Made by a program: the position numbers and the translations under genes. A stretch of 7,695 nucleotides of DNA from Clostridiales bacterium (GTDB taxonomy: Bacteria > Bacillota > Clostridia > Christensenellales > CAG-314), in assembly GCA_003537755.1 (NCBI GenBank), contig DPQS01000037.1, positions 38,758 through 46,452 of the forward strand. The letters are read 5' to 3'. The notes beneath the pieces were generated by a model. It saw nothing but the letters and a program-made list of their open reading frames with translations. It searched no databases and had not been told where the DNA came from. Numbering within the stretch: position 1 is the first letter of the stretch; each line of letters starts with the position of its first letter. Shown in pieces: positions 1 to 6,134 of this stretch.

Positions 1-265
1 AGTCGTAGTCTGCCTTTTTGTACACGTTAAGCAACTCGCCGTATGAGGTAATATGCTTGTGCGTGTCCTTAAGCAGTTTTGCCAGTTCCGTGCGAAAATC
101 ATCGCCCGTCAGGCTTGTGTTAAGTCCGCTGTAGTAACTGCCTTCGTCCGCATTTGCAACGACTTTGTTTGCCACAAAACACGGCACCACCGCAGCCGCC
201 ACAAGAGCAACAACCAACAGACACAAAAAGCACGTAAGTAACGTTCTTCGTCCAATGTTTGTCAT
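1..265 (-). CDS. Secreted endonuclease I family protein, N-terminal part (cut by window edge)
   Basis: The first 88 residues of a gene that runs off the left edge. The ATG at 265-263 has a GGAGGA site (271-276) five bases upstream. The protein starts with a signal peptide: a basic MTNIGRR segment, a long hydrophobic core, and a likely cleavage after ANA at residue 39. The mature start YYSGLNTSLTGDDFRTEL (residues 44-61), followed by LLKDTH and VYKKADYD, matches the beginning of the complete nuclease at 494-3160 (YYNSIDTSLRGDDFRDKL, TTTH, VFDKTDKN). In endonuclease I (PF04231) proteins this segment precedes the catalytic core, which lies outside the window, so catalytic residues cannot be checked. 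It has its own promoter (298-326) and is separated from the upstream paralogue by a terminator. I infer a tandem duplication followed by divergence. Its full length and any accessory domains are unknown. Confidence 0.8.
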   Translation of the reverse strand, partial: MTNIGRRTLLTCFLCLLVVALVAAAVVPCFVANKVVANADEGSYYSGLNTSLTGDDFRTELAKLLKDTHKHITSYGELLNVYKKADYD

Positions 266-270
266 TTTAT

Positions 271-276
271 TCCTCC
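271..276 (-). promoter_or_regulatory. Ribosome binding site of the partial nuclease gene
   Basis: GGAGGA on the minus strand, five bases before the ATG at 265. It fixes the start of the truncated gene. The complete paralogue has the same short spacing. Confidence 0.75.
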
Positions 277-297
277 GAAGAGAGTATTTACAAAATT

Positions 298-326
298 AGT
301 ATACTACAAAATTGCCGTTATGTAAA
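298..326 (-). promoter_or_regulatory. Sigma-A type promoter of the partial nuclease gene
   Basis: On the minus strand, TTTACA (326-321) is followed by exactly 17 bases and TATACT (303-298). Each hexamer matches five of six consensus positions. Transcription should start near 291, leaving a leader of about 26 nt before the ATG. The motif AATTTTGTA occurs twice, 16 bases apart (313-305 and 297-289), once in the spacer and once just downstream of the -10, and could be a regulator site. Confidence 0.7.
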
Positions 327-443
327 ATCAATTTGACACACAAAGCGTATTCCGCTTGCCTATCAAAATTTTACAAGTACTTCAATTTATTCAAAAAAAT
401 GCTATCATCCGACATCACCTTTGACGGCGCGCTGCAAAAAGGC

Positions 444-478
444 AAAACAAAAGGACGCATGGATTACCCACCATCCTT
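444..478 (-). terminator. Rho-independent terminator after the complete nuclease gene
   Basis: Sixteen bases after the TGA at 496-494 the minus strand can fold AAGGATG (478-472) with CGTCCTT (457-451). A four-pair inner stem (GTGG with CCAT) and a five-base loop sit inside, with a one-base bulge. TTTTGTTTT follows (452-444 region). Position and shape suit a terminator separating the two nuclease genes. Confidence 0.65.
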
Positions 479-493
479 AATGTCTTTTTGCTG

Positions 494-3160
494 TCAGTCG
501 CGCTTACGTTTGACTGCGATTGCCACGGGAACTACTGCCGCCGCAAGCAGAATTGCCGCAGAGGAAGTAATTACCGAGTTGCAACTGATGGTCATTCCGC
601 CGCTGTTTTTGTCGTCGCCGGGATTATCCGTATCCGGTTTGTCGTCACCCGGTCTGTCGGGATTGGGGTCAATCGGGTCGGGTTTGTCACTGCCCGTTGC
701 GGGGACAACTTCCGTCTGCACGTCGTCGCAGTGCTCACACCTGCGTTCTTTCAGTCCGTCGGTCGTTTCCGTAGGTTCGGTGCGCACCGTCCACTCGCCG
801 TAAGCATGTCCCGTTGCCGCAATTGTTTCGCTGTGCAGTACTTCATTGCACACGCTGCAACGTTGCACACGGCTGCCGTCCGTCGTACAGGTTGATTCCG
901 TCACCTGCCACTCGCCCTCGGTGTGGGCAAGACGAGCAATTTCCCTGTATGTTGTGTAGTCGCAATTTTCACATTCGTCGTATGCTTCGTAGCCGACCGC
1001 ACTGCACGTAGCCGCCTTTGCCTCATGATGTACAAGGCTGTGTGCAATTTTGTCTACGGTTTCCGTTTTCAACACGGTACCGCACTGCGTACATTTTTGC
1101 ACTTTTGTGCCCGTCGCGCTGCAAGTGGGCTGCGCCGTCTCTGTCCATTCACCTGCAATGTGAGCAACCTTTTGCAAAGTTTCGCGCTTGAGTACAGTTC
1201 CGCATTTTGTGCATTTCTGCACACGGCTGCCGTCCGCGGCGCATGTTGCGGCTTTTTCCGTTTCCCACTCGCCTGCAACGTGTTCGCACTCTTCGGCTGC
1301 ATTGCCGTAGGTGATTACTATTTCCGTAGGATATGCCGCGCCTGTACTGATCAGATTAAGCGCAAAATATTCGTTGTTGCCGTCCAATTTCCATGTAACG
1401 CCGCTTGCCGTAAGCGTAAGATTTCCGCAGTCGGTACCGCCGCTTGCGTAGCCTGTTTGTTGCGGATAGGCAACGTTGTTTGTAAGCAGTTGCCACTCGC
1501 CGTTGCCTTTCATCGTAATGGATTTTATGCCGCCGCTAAGTGCCGTTTCGTTGTACAGATATGCCGTACCCTTTTTGCGGTTAAACTGCATTTTGCCACC
1601 AGACGTATACAAATAGGCGAACCCACTTACATCGCCTGCCGTCCAATTCTGCCAATTGTATCCTGCATTGCCGAACGAGCCGACAGTAATAGTAATTGTC
1701 TTTTGCGCCGCGACAACCTTGTTGACGGTAATGCCGCTTACGATGTTGTCTGAAGTTACGCCCTTGTAACTGCATTTAACCGTAGTCGTGCCTGCCGACA
1801 ACGTTTCTTCGAGGGTGTTGCCGTCCGTCCATTTGCAATCGGCAAGTGGCACGGTCTCAACGTCGCCGCTGTCAAACAGTACCGTTACCGTAAGTCCCGT
1901 CGGGTCAAATTTGTCGCCTGCGTTGTACACCGTTTTTGTCGGCGTGCCGTCCACTTCCACCATTACGACGGAGCGCGGCTTGACAACCGTCACAACGCAG
2001 TAGGCGGCAACATTGGCGTTTACCTTGCTTACAGCCGCAATTGTGGCCGTGCCTGTGCTTACCGCGGTAATTTTGCCGTTTTGGTCTACCGTTGCAACGC
2101 TATTATTTTTGCTTTCCCACGTGACGGACTTGTTGCCGTTTGCAGGCACCACGCCCAACGTAAGCGCGCGGCTTTGTCCCACTTCAAGGGTGCAACTATA
2201 CTCATCCAACGTAAGTTTGGTCGGCTCGACATTTGTCTGACCGCCGTACGGGTTGTTGTTTGCAAGCAACGCGTTGACTTCGTTTGCCATCGTCGTGCCG
2301 TTGTTTGCGTAGTAACTGCCTGCCTCACTGTAGATGTAAGCGGCATATTCCGGGTGGTCGATAAACGGATTGCGGTTACCCTGAATTTCGTACACCGCCT
2401 GGTTGCGGTTGATTTCTTCCTGTGTCGGCAGTTCCTCGAGGTGCCACTTCATAAGGGTCTTGAAGTCGCCGATAGTTTTGCTGTGACCTGCGCCGTCCAC
2501 AAATTGCAGATTAAACTTGTTTCCCCAACGAGTCTGCACGTACATCAGTATGCGCGCCGTTGCGCCACGGTAGCCTTCGCCCGGGTAAAAGAAACTGCCA
2601 CTGCGGTAGCACAAATTGCCGTAAGAGGTGGAACCGCCCTGCTTCACTACGCTGTCCGTCACTTCGCCGTAACTGAGGCTGCCGCGACTGCTGTTAAGCG
2701 TCTGGTCGCACGGGCGCAGGTGATGTGCGTCGCTTCCGCATTCGCTTTCTGCGCTGAATGCCTTGCCTCCGTTCTTGGGCCACACGTGTTCACGGTTGGC
2801 ACCCGACGAAGAGAAACTTGACACGACCGTACCTGTGTAAAACAGCACCATTCCGCTACCGTTGGGGTTTTTGTCCGTCTTGTCGAACACATTGTTGAGC
2901 GCAAGACTACTGCCGCCGTTGTACACCGTATAGGTTGTGTGCGTGGTAGTAATAAGGTTTGCCAACTTGTCGCGGAAGTCGTCGCCGCGCAACGACGTGT
3001 CGATGCTGTTGTAGTAATTACCGCTGTAGTAGGCCGTTGTCGAACTGTCGGCAATTGCCACGTTTGAGTTGCTTGTTACCGACGTCAACACGACGGACAC
3101 CGCCAGCACAACCGCAAGCATACAACACAGCACAAGTTTATTTGCGTTTTGTCGAAGCAT
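494..3160 (-). CDS. Secreted multidomain endonuclease I family nuclease with Ig-like domains, Cys-rich repeats and membrane tail
   Basis: 888 aa, probably an extracellular DNase/RNase held at the cell surface. I chose the ATG at 3160 because GAGGTG lies five bases upstream and a signal peptide follows (cleavage near AIA, residue 37). Residues 40-300 are the endonuclease I core (PF04231), with NREHVWP (122-128; E124 and H125 expected in the metal site), DAHHLRP (144-150), and N156/R159 in LNSSRGSLSYGE. A Big_2-like Ig domain spans about 312-393 (TVDQNGKITAVSTGTATI). A second Ig-like domain spans about 397-480 (TGLTVTVLFDSGDVETV). A beta-rich domain of no family I recognise spans 487-619. Five CxxC repeats follow at 625-822. 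The end has a P/D/G-rich stalk (823-855), a hydrophobic segment (863-883) and KRKRD. There is no LPXTG. The gene is monocistronic with its own promoter and terminator. Function is confident by family; the anchoring mode is inferred. Confidence 0.9.
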   Translation of the reverse strand: MLRQNANKLVLCCMLAVVLAVSVVLTSVTSNSNVAIADSSTTAYYSGNYYNSIDTSLRGDDFRDKLANLITTTHTTYTVYNGGSSLALNNVFDKTDKNPNGSGMVLFYTGTVVSSFSSSGANREHVWPKNGGKAFSAESECGSDAHHLRPCDQTLNSSRGSLSYGEVTDSVVKQGGSTSYGNLCYRSGSFFYPGEGYRGATARILMYVQTRWGNKFNLQFVDGAGHSKTIGDFKTLMKWHLEELPTQEEINRNQAVYEIQGNRNPFIDHPEYAAYIYSEAGSYYANNGTTMANEVNALLANNNPYGGQTNVEPTKLTLDEYSCTLEVGQSRALTLGVVPANGNKSVTWESKNNSVATVDQNGKITAVSTGTATIAAVSKVNANVAAYCVVTVVKPRSVVMVEVDGTPTKTVYNAGDKFDPTGLTVTVLFDSGDVETVPLADCKWTDGNTLEETLSAGTTTVKCSYKGVTSDNIVSGITVNKVVAAQKTITITVGSFGNAGYNWQNWTAGDVSGFAYLYTSGGKMQFNRKKGTAYLYNETALSGGIKSITMKGNGEWQLLTNNVAYPQQTGYASGGTDCGNLTLTASGVTWKLDGNNEYFALNLISTGAAYPTEIVITYGNAAEECEHVAGEWETEKAATCAADGSRVQKCTKCGTVLKRETLQKVAHIAGEWTETAQPTCSATGTKVQKCTQCGTVLKTETVDKIAHSLVHHEAKAATCSAVGYEAYDECENCDYTTYREIARLAHTEGEWQVTESTCTTDGSRVQRCSVCNEVLHSETIAATGHAYGEWTVRTEPTETTDGLKERRCEHCDDVQTEVVPATGSDKPDPIDPNPDRPGDDKPDTDNPGDDKNSGGMTISCNSVITSSAAILLAAAVVPVAIAVKRKRD
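596..694 (-). other. P/D/G-rich stalk of the nuclease
   Basis: Codes for residues 823-855, a low-complexity acidic stretch with PDPIDPNPDRPGDDKP followed by a near-copy (PDTDNPGDDK). It probably serves as a flexible wall-spanning linker between the Cys-rich repeats and the membrane segment. Confidence 0.7.
695..1288 (-). repeat. Five tandem 39-40-residue CxxC repeats inside the nuclease gene
   Basis: Residues 625-822 hold five units spaced by 40, 40, 39 and 39 residues, measured between His 627, 667, 707, 746 and 785. Each unit has His near its start, usually GEW shortly after, then a single Cys followed by xxxG, a CxxC pair, and a polar segment ending in an Ala/Thr-containing turn. CxxC pairs are at 650/653, 690/693, 730/733, 768/771 and 808/811. 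Unit five has lost the single Cys (TEPTETTDG). Three Cys plus one His per unit suggests small metal-binding or disulphide modules. Similar repeats occur in clostridial surface proteins, but their role is not known to me. Confidence 0.85.
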
Positions 3161-3165
3161 TTGTT

Positions 3166-3171
3166 CACCTC
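3166..3171 (-). promoter_or_regulatory. Ribosome binding site deciding the nuclease start
   Basis: GAGGTG on the minus strand, five bases before the ATG at 3160. The frame stays open upstream to a GTG at 3298. That start, and the ATG at 3292, have no comparable site and would put 44-46 unsuited residues before the signal peptide. Confidence 0.75.
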
Positions 3172-3268
3172 TCGTGGGTTGGATTTCGTTTGCCGCCGCC
3201 CGACTTCGCGTAGTTGCAATCACGCCTGCAAAACAATCGGCAATGGCAATGAAAATCGTAAATTTTCC

Positions 3269-3299
3269 AAAAAAAACTGCACATATGTGCATCTGCACA
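3269..3299 (-). promoter_or_regulatory. Leader element with overlapping hairpins and a T8 run (possible attenuator or operator)
   Basis: Inside the nuclease leader the minus strand reads TGTGC (3299-3295), AGAT, GCACA (3290-3283 region), TAT, GTGCA, then G and eight T (3276-3269). The middle GCACA can pair with the first segment (loop AGAT) or with the last (loop ATAT), and only the second hairpin directly precedes the T run. TGCACATATGTGCA (3278-3291) is also a perfect palindrome and could instead bind a dimeric repressor. The five-pair stems are weak for termination. Function is inferred. Confidence 0.4.
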
Positions 3300-3324
3300 C
3301 TTGTACAAAATCGATCTATAATTT

Positions 3325-3353
3325 ATTGTACTACTAAAAATAAATTATGTAAA
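3325..3353 (-). promoter_or_regulatory. Sigma-A type promoter of the complete nuclease gene
   Basis: On the minus strand, TTTACA (3353-3348), a 17-base spacer, then TACAAT (3330-3325). Each hexamer matches five of six consensus positions. The expected start near 3318 gives a leader of about 158 nt, much longer than that of the paralogue. The spacer end and hexamer layout (TTTTnnGTAG then TA) resemble those of the promoter at 298-326. Confidence 0.7.
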
Positions 3354-3376
3354 CGGCCTGCCGCCATTTTGAGCAC

Positions 3377-3406
3377 AAAAAAGGAAACTTCCTGAAAAGT
3401 CTCCTT
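3377..3406 (-). terminator. Rho-independent terminator of the regulator-kinase-Nudix operon
   Basis: On the minus strand, AAGGAGACTT (3406-3397) pairs with AAGTTTCCTT (3390-3381), with one mismatch in ten positions and a six-base loop. A T run follows (3382-3377). It lies about 207 nt after the Nudix stop and 24 bases upstream of the nuclease -35, so it insulates the two transcription units. Confidence 0.75.
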
Positions 3407-3612
3407 CGATTTGATTTTATTTCAACTAATCATTGCCTTTACAAACAAAAAAGAACAAAGATGTTGACCATATTACATGCAATATACAACAGCACGATTT
3501 CACAGAGATGATTGTATCTTCACTGCACTTCCATCATTGAACGATATTACACAACTGCGGCTATGTTTTTGTGACACACACTTCGCCGCTTTTGCGCAAA
3601 CGTCGGGAAGAG

Positions 3613-4038
3613 TCAGTTGTCGGTCGATTGCAACTTCCCTGCGTACTCGGCTTTGAGCCGGTCAAGTATTTCCACGTCGGCAGGGCAAAACTCGTAGTTG
3701 TCTATTTGCGGCACGGTAATCCACCTGATGTCGTTGTGTTCCATTTTGTGCGGCATGCCTGTCACGATTGTCGCGTTGAACAACGTCAGGCGCACTATCA
3801 TGTCGGGATAGATGTGTTTAAGCGACATGTACACGTCCAGCGGTTGCACCGTCACGCCCAGTTCCTCGCGGCATTCGCGTATCAGAGCGGCTTTTTTTGT
3901 TTCGCCCGGCTCCACCTTTCCGCCGACAAATTCCCACATCATACCACGCACCTTTTCGGGAGGACGTTGACAAATCATAAACGTATCCTTGCGCCAGATA
4001 AGTGCGGCAACAACGTTAACTTCTTTCTTTCTACCCAT
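3613..4038 (-). CDS. mutT: Nudix hydrolase, MutT-like (probable 8-oxo-dGTP diphosphatase)
   Basis: 141 aa, close to the usual MutT length. It likely hydrolyses oxidised purine nucleoside triphosphates to monophosphates in the cytoplasm, preventing misincorporation. The Nudix box is complete (GX5EX7REUXEEXGU): G40 to E46, then R54-E55-C-R-E58-E59-L-G61-V62, with E55, E58 and E59 expected to bind metal. WEFVGGK (35-41) matches the MutT WEFPGGK signature with P replaced by V. KHIYPD (75-80) and MEHNDIRW (99-106) also fit the MutT pattern. The ATG at 4038 has AGAAGGA (4052-4046) seven bases upstream. A TTG at 4125 directly after the kinase stop is in frame but has no ribosome site. The gene follows the kinase by 87 nt on the same strand with no clear terminator between, so it is probably the last gene of the operon. 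Nudix substrate assignments by similarity are often imprecise. Confidence 0.85.
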   Translation of the reverse strand: MGRKKEVNVVAALIWRKDTFMICQRPPEKVRGMMWEFVGGKVEPGETKKAALIRECREELGVTVQPLDVYMSLKHIYPDMIVRLTLFNATIVTGMPHKMEHNDIRWITVPQIDNYEFCPADVEILDRLKAEYAGKLQSTDN

Positions 4039-4125
4039 GGCACTATCCTTCTTTTGAAAATAGTTTTTTTGAGGAGCGATTTTACCGTTACTCCCGCTAC
4101 TGTTTCTGCAATCGGTTGGTGACAA

Positions 4126-5334
4126 CTACTTGTTTTTTACAACGGGCAACATTACGGTAAAGGTTGTACGACCGTCGGCATATGCTACGTTTATACTGCC
4201 GCCGTGCGTGTCGACAATTGTTTTGGCAATGGACAGTCCCAGTCCGTTTCCGCGTGAGTTACGCGACTCGTCCACGGTGTAGAAACGGTCAAACAGGTGT
4301 GACAACTGATCGTCGGTCAAAGGTTCGCTGTCGTTTGCCACAGTCACCACCACGTGCCTGCCGTTTGTGCTCATGTCAAGCGAAATGTTGCCTTCGTCCG
4401 TCGAGTACTTGTCGGCATTGTCCAGAAGTATGGTAAACAACTGCTTCAGTTGCGCCTCGTTGCCGTACACGGTGATGTTGTGCGCAAGCGAGTAGTTGAA
4501 CTTTTTGCCGTTTTCAAAAAACACGGCGTCCTGACTAAGCACAGTTGCCGCCACACAGTCGGACAAATCCACGTTGGACATGGACACCTTCAGACCGTCA
4601 TCGTTTTTGGCAAGAAACAGCAGACTTGCGATAAGTTCCGCCATGCGTTCCGATTCCTGCCGCGTGTTGTCTATCCAGCGCATCTGGCTGTCCACCGTGT
4701 CGCTGCCGTGGGAAGCGATGATCTCGGTATTTGCCATGATTACCGACAGCGGCGTTTTCAGTTCGTGACTGGCGTCGGCTACAAACTGCTTCTGTTTTGC
4801 CCAACTTTCTTCGACGGGTTTAAGTGCCATCGAAGCCAACATGATACTGATCCAGAAGTAAATGCCAAGGCCAAGAAGCAACGTTACAAGCGCGAATATC
4901 AAAAAGGGCGCAAGGCTGTTTTCCGACGAGTCAAGGTCGTTGAACACGATGCGGACGTGGGTTTTGTCGGAATTGAGGTCGGCAACGTAACGCAGGCGCA
5001 ATTTTGTAAAACCGGCTTCACTGCGCCGCTCGATTATCTTTTCCGCAATGGAATCCAGGTCCGTAACGTCGTAGGAAAATTTACTGCCCACGTACCACGT
5101 AAATTTGCCTGTTTGCCTGTCGTAGTCACACAACGCCATGTCGCGGTACAGTTGGTCGGTACCGAACGTGTCGTCCGCCGTGTCGTAACTGAGCGCGGCA
5201 TACATACGCTTGTGTCGTTCCTCGCCGATACTGCTGTAACCTATTGCAAAAATAAGCACCACCGCAATGAAAAACACCACGCCGACGCTGACAAGGTTTA
5301 TCGCAACCAGTTTTTTGCGTAATTTGTCAATCAC
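4126..5334 (-). CDS. Sensor histidine kinase of an OmpR/PhoB-type two-component system
   Basis: 402 aa membrane kinase. TM1 spans about residues 11-33, an extracytoplasmic sensor region of about 105 residues follows, and TM2 spans about 141-166. No convincing HAMP domain separates TM2 from the phospho-acceptor helix (ALKPVEESWAKQKQF). The H box is FVADASHELKTPLS with H190. The N box is LLDNADKYS (N306), the F box LFDRFY (347-352), and the G2 box GNGLGLSIAK (362-371). The domains are HisKA plus HATPase_c, all catalytic motifs intact. I chose the GTG at 5334 because GGAG (5345-5342) lies seven bases upstream. It overlaps the last 8 nt of the response regulator (GTGATTGA), indicating translational coupling. 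An in-frame TTG at 5358 lacks a ribosome site. The signal sensed cannot be told from the sequence; the sensor region matches no domain I recognise. Confidence 0.93.
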   Translation of the reverse strand: MIDKLRKKLVAINLVSVGVVFFIAVVLIFAIGYSSIGEERHKRMYAALSYDTADDTFGTDQLYRDMALCDYDRQTGKFTWYVGSKFSYDVTDLDSIAEKIIERRSEAGFTKLRLRYVADLNSDKTHVRIVFNDLDSSENSLAPFLIFALVTLLLGLGIYFWISIMLASMALKPVEESWAKQKQFVADASHELKTPLSVIMANTEIIASHGSDTVDSQMRWIDNTRQESERMAELIASLLFLAKNDDGLKVSMSNVDLSDCVAATVLSQDAVFFENGKKFNYSLAHNITVYGNEAQLKQLFTILLDNADKYSTDEGNISLDMSTNGRHVVVTVANDSEPLTDDQLSHLFDRFYTVDESRNSRGNGLGLSIAKTIVDTHGGSINVAYADGRTTFTVMLPVVKNK

Positions 5335-6004
5335 TTTCTTTCTCCAGGTAGTAACCAAGCAGTCGTTTGGTCATGATCGTAAGTTTGCTACCGATAAAAA
5401 ACAACTTTTTACGAAGAAACGACATGTATGCCTCGACGTTGTTTTCCGTAATGTCAACGTCCAGCCCCCACACCTTGCTGATAATTGCGTCCTTGCTGAT
5501 TACCTGCGTGGGGTTGGAAAGGAACATACGCATTATTTCGTATTCCTTTGCGCCGAGGGACACGCTTTTCTGTCCGCAACTGAGAGTGTAGTTGGACGTG
5601 TCCAGCGTGATGTCGCAGTAGGAAATTTTGTCAAACACCATTTCCGACTGTCTGCGGGCAAGGGCACGCACCCGCGCAAGCAACTCCTCGCCCGCAAACG
5701 GCTTGGTGAGGTAGTCGTCGGCACCGCAGTCAAGCCCCTTTACGCGGCTGGAAACTTCGTCCTTGGCGGTAAGCATAAGCACGGGCACGTTGCATTTGTG
5801 CTCGCGCAGACGGCGGACGACCTCGAAGCCGTCCATCTTGGGCATCATTACGTCCAGTATAACCACGTCGTAGTCGCCCTTTTTGGCGTAAAAGTAGCCG
5901 TCCTCGCCTTCATAGACTACATCGGCAATTATTTTGTTGCGGCGAAACAATTCGCCCAAAGCGTCTGCAAGACGAACCTCGTCGTCTACGACAAGTACTT
6001 TCAT
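5327..6004 (-). CDS. Response regulator, OmpR/PhoB family
   Basis: 225 aa transcription factor and partner of the kinase just downstream. The receiver domain (about 1-117) has the acidic pair D7/D8, the phospho-acceptor D51 in VVILDVMMPKMDGFE, T79 in MLTAKD, and K101 in DYLTKPF, so it should be phosphorylated normally. The C-terminal winged helix (about 125-221) shows SLGAKEYEIMRMFLSNP, VISKDAIISKVWG, and the recognition helix region NNVEAYMSFLRKKL. The wing reads TKRLLGYYL where many family members have TVRGxGYxL, so a turn glycine is replaced by Leu. The ATG at 6004 has AGGAGG (6018-6013) eight bases upstream. It is the first gene of the operon and overlaps the kinase start. Target genes are unknown. 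The neighbouring nucleases are possible targets, but nothing proves it. Confidence 0.95.
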   Translation of the reverse strand: MKVLVVDDEVRLADALGELFRRNKIIADVVYEGEDGYFYAKKGDYDVVILDVMMPKMDGFEVVRRLREHKCNVPVLMLTAKDEVSSRVKGLDCGADDYLTKPFAGEELLARVRALARRQSEMVFDKISYCDITLDTSNYTLSCGQKSVSLGAKEYEIMRMFLSNPTQVISKDAIISKVWGLDVDITENNVEAYMSFLRKKLFFIGSKLTIMTKRLLGYYLEKESD

Positions 6005-6012
6005 CGTAAGCG

Positions 6013-6018
6013 CCTCCT
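6013..6018 (-). promoter_or_regulatory. Ribosome binding site of the response regulator
   Basis: A perfect AGGAGG on the minus strand, eight bases before the ATG at 6004. Confidence 0.8.
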
Positions 6019-6030
6019 GTTTTTATTCGT

Positions 6031-6054
6031 GCAAGCGACAAACGTCACGCTTGC
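6031..6054 (-). promoter_or_regulatory. Leader hairpin before the response regulator
   Basis: GCAAGCG (6031-6037) and CGCTTGC (6048-6054) form a perfect seven-pair stem with a ten-base loop, 13 bases upstream of the AGGAGG site. In the transcript it could influence initiation or stability. It lacks a T run on the minus strand, so it is not a simple terminator there. Confidence 0.45.
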
Positions 6055-6082
6055 GGTTTTGCATTGTTTGCATGTGGTACGA

Positions 6083-6104
6083 CGGATTTCACCAAGAAAA
6101 TCCG
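6083..6104 (-). promoter_or_regulatory. Second leader hairpin before the response regulator
   Basis: CGGATTT (6083-6089) and AAATCCG (6098-6104) form a perfect seven-pair stem with an eight-base loop, between the probable promoter area and the first hairpin. It may be an operator or an RNA structure. Confidence 0.4.
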
Positions 6105-6114
6105 CGTACATGAC

Positions 6115-6134
6115 ATTGTATACCGTTAATATAC
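6115..6134 (-). promoter_or_regulatory. Possible promoter/operator of the regulator operon
   Basis: The minus strand has -10-like TACAAT (6120-6115) and TATATT (6133-6128). No good -35 is correctly spaced for either. GTATA and TATAC form an imperfect palindrome (6118-6134) over them, which could be an operator, for instance for autoregulation. The promoter must lie upstream of 6018, but the exact site is weakly supported. Confidence 0.3.

Larger units (their letters stand above)
3161..3612. other. Gene-free stretch between nuclease and Nudix genes
   Basis: This 452-base stretch holds the nuclease ribosome site, leader and promoter (3166-3353) and the operon terminator (3377-3406). In 3407-3612, between the Nudix stop and the terminator, I found no supported reading frame on either strand and no structured RNA that I recognise. 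Confidence 0.7.

Noticed and set aside
923..1753. Plus-strand open frame of 276 codons opposite the nuclease gene
   Set aside because: It is antisense to a gene with clear domains, has no ribosome site, and its Cys-rich text is the complement of the CxxC repeats.
2081..2821. Plus-strand open frame of 246 codons opposite the nuclease core
   Set aside because: Antisense shadow of the catalytic region with no family resemblance or ribosome site.
3161..3298. 46-residue upstream extension of the nuclease to a GTG at 3298
   Set aside because: No ribosome site there; the signal peptide and SD support the ATG at 3160, and the extension overlaps the leader palindrome.
4039..4125. TTG start for the Nudix protein at 4125
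   Set aside because: No ribosome site; the added 29 residues precede the normal MutT N-terminus, and the ATG at 4038 has AGAAGGA.
4354..5322. Plus-strand open frame of 322 codons opposite the histidine kinase
   Set aside because: The minus-strand kinase has all its motifs; this frame is its shadow.
5335..5358. TTG start for the kinase at 5358
   Set aside because: The GTG at 5334 has a well-spaced GGAG and a short coupled overlap with the regulator stop.
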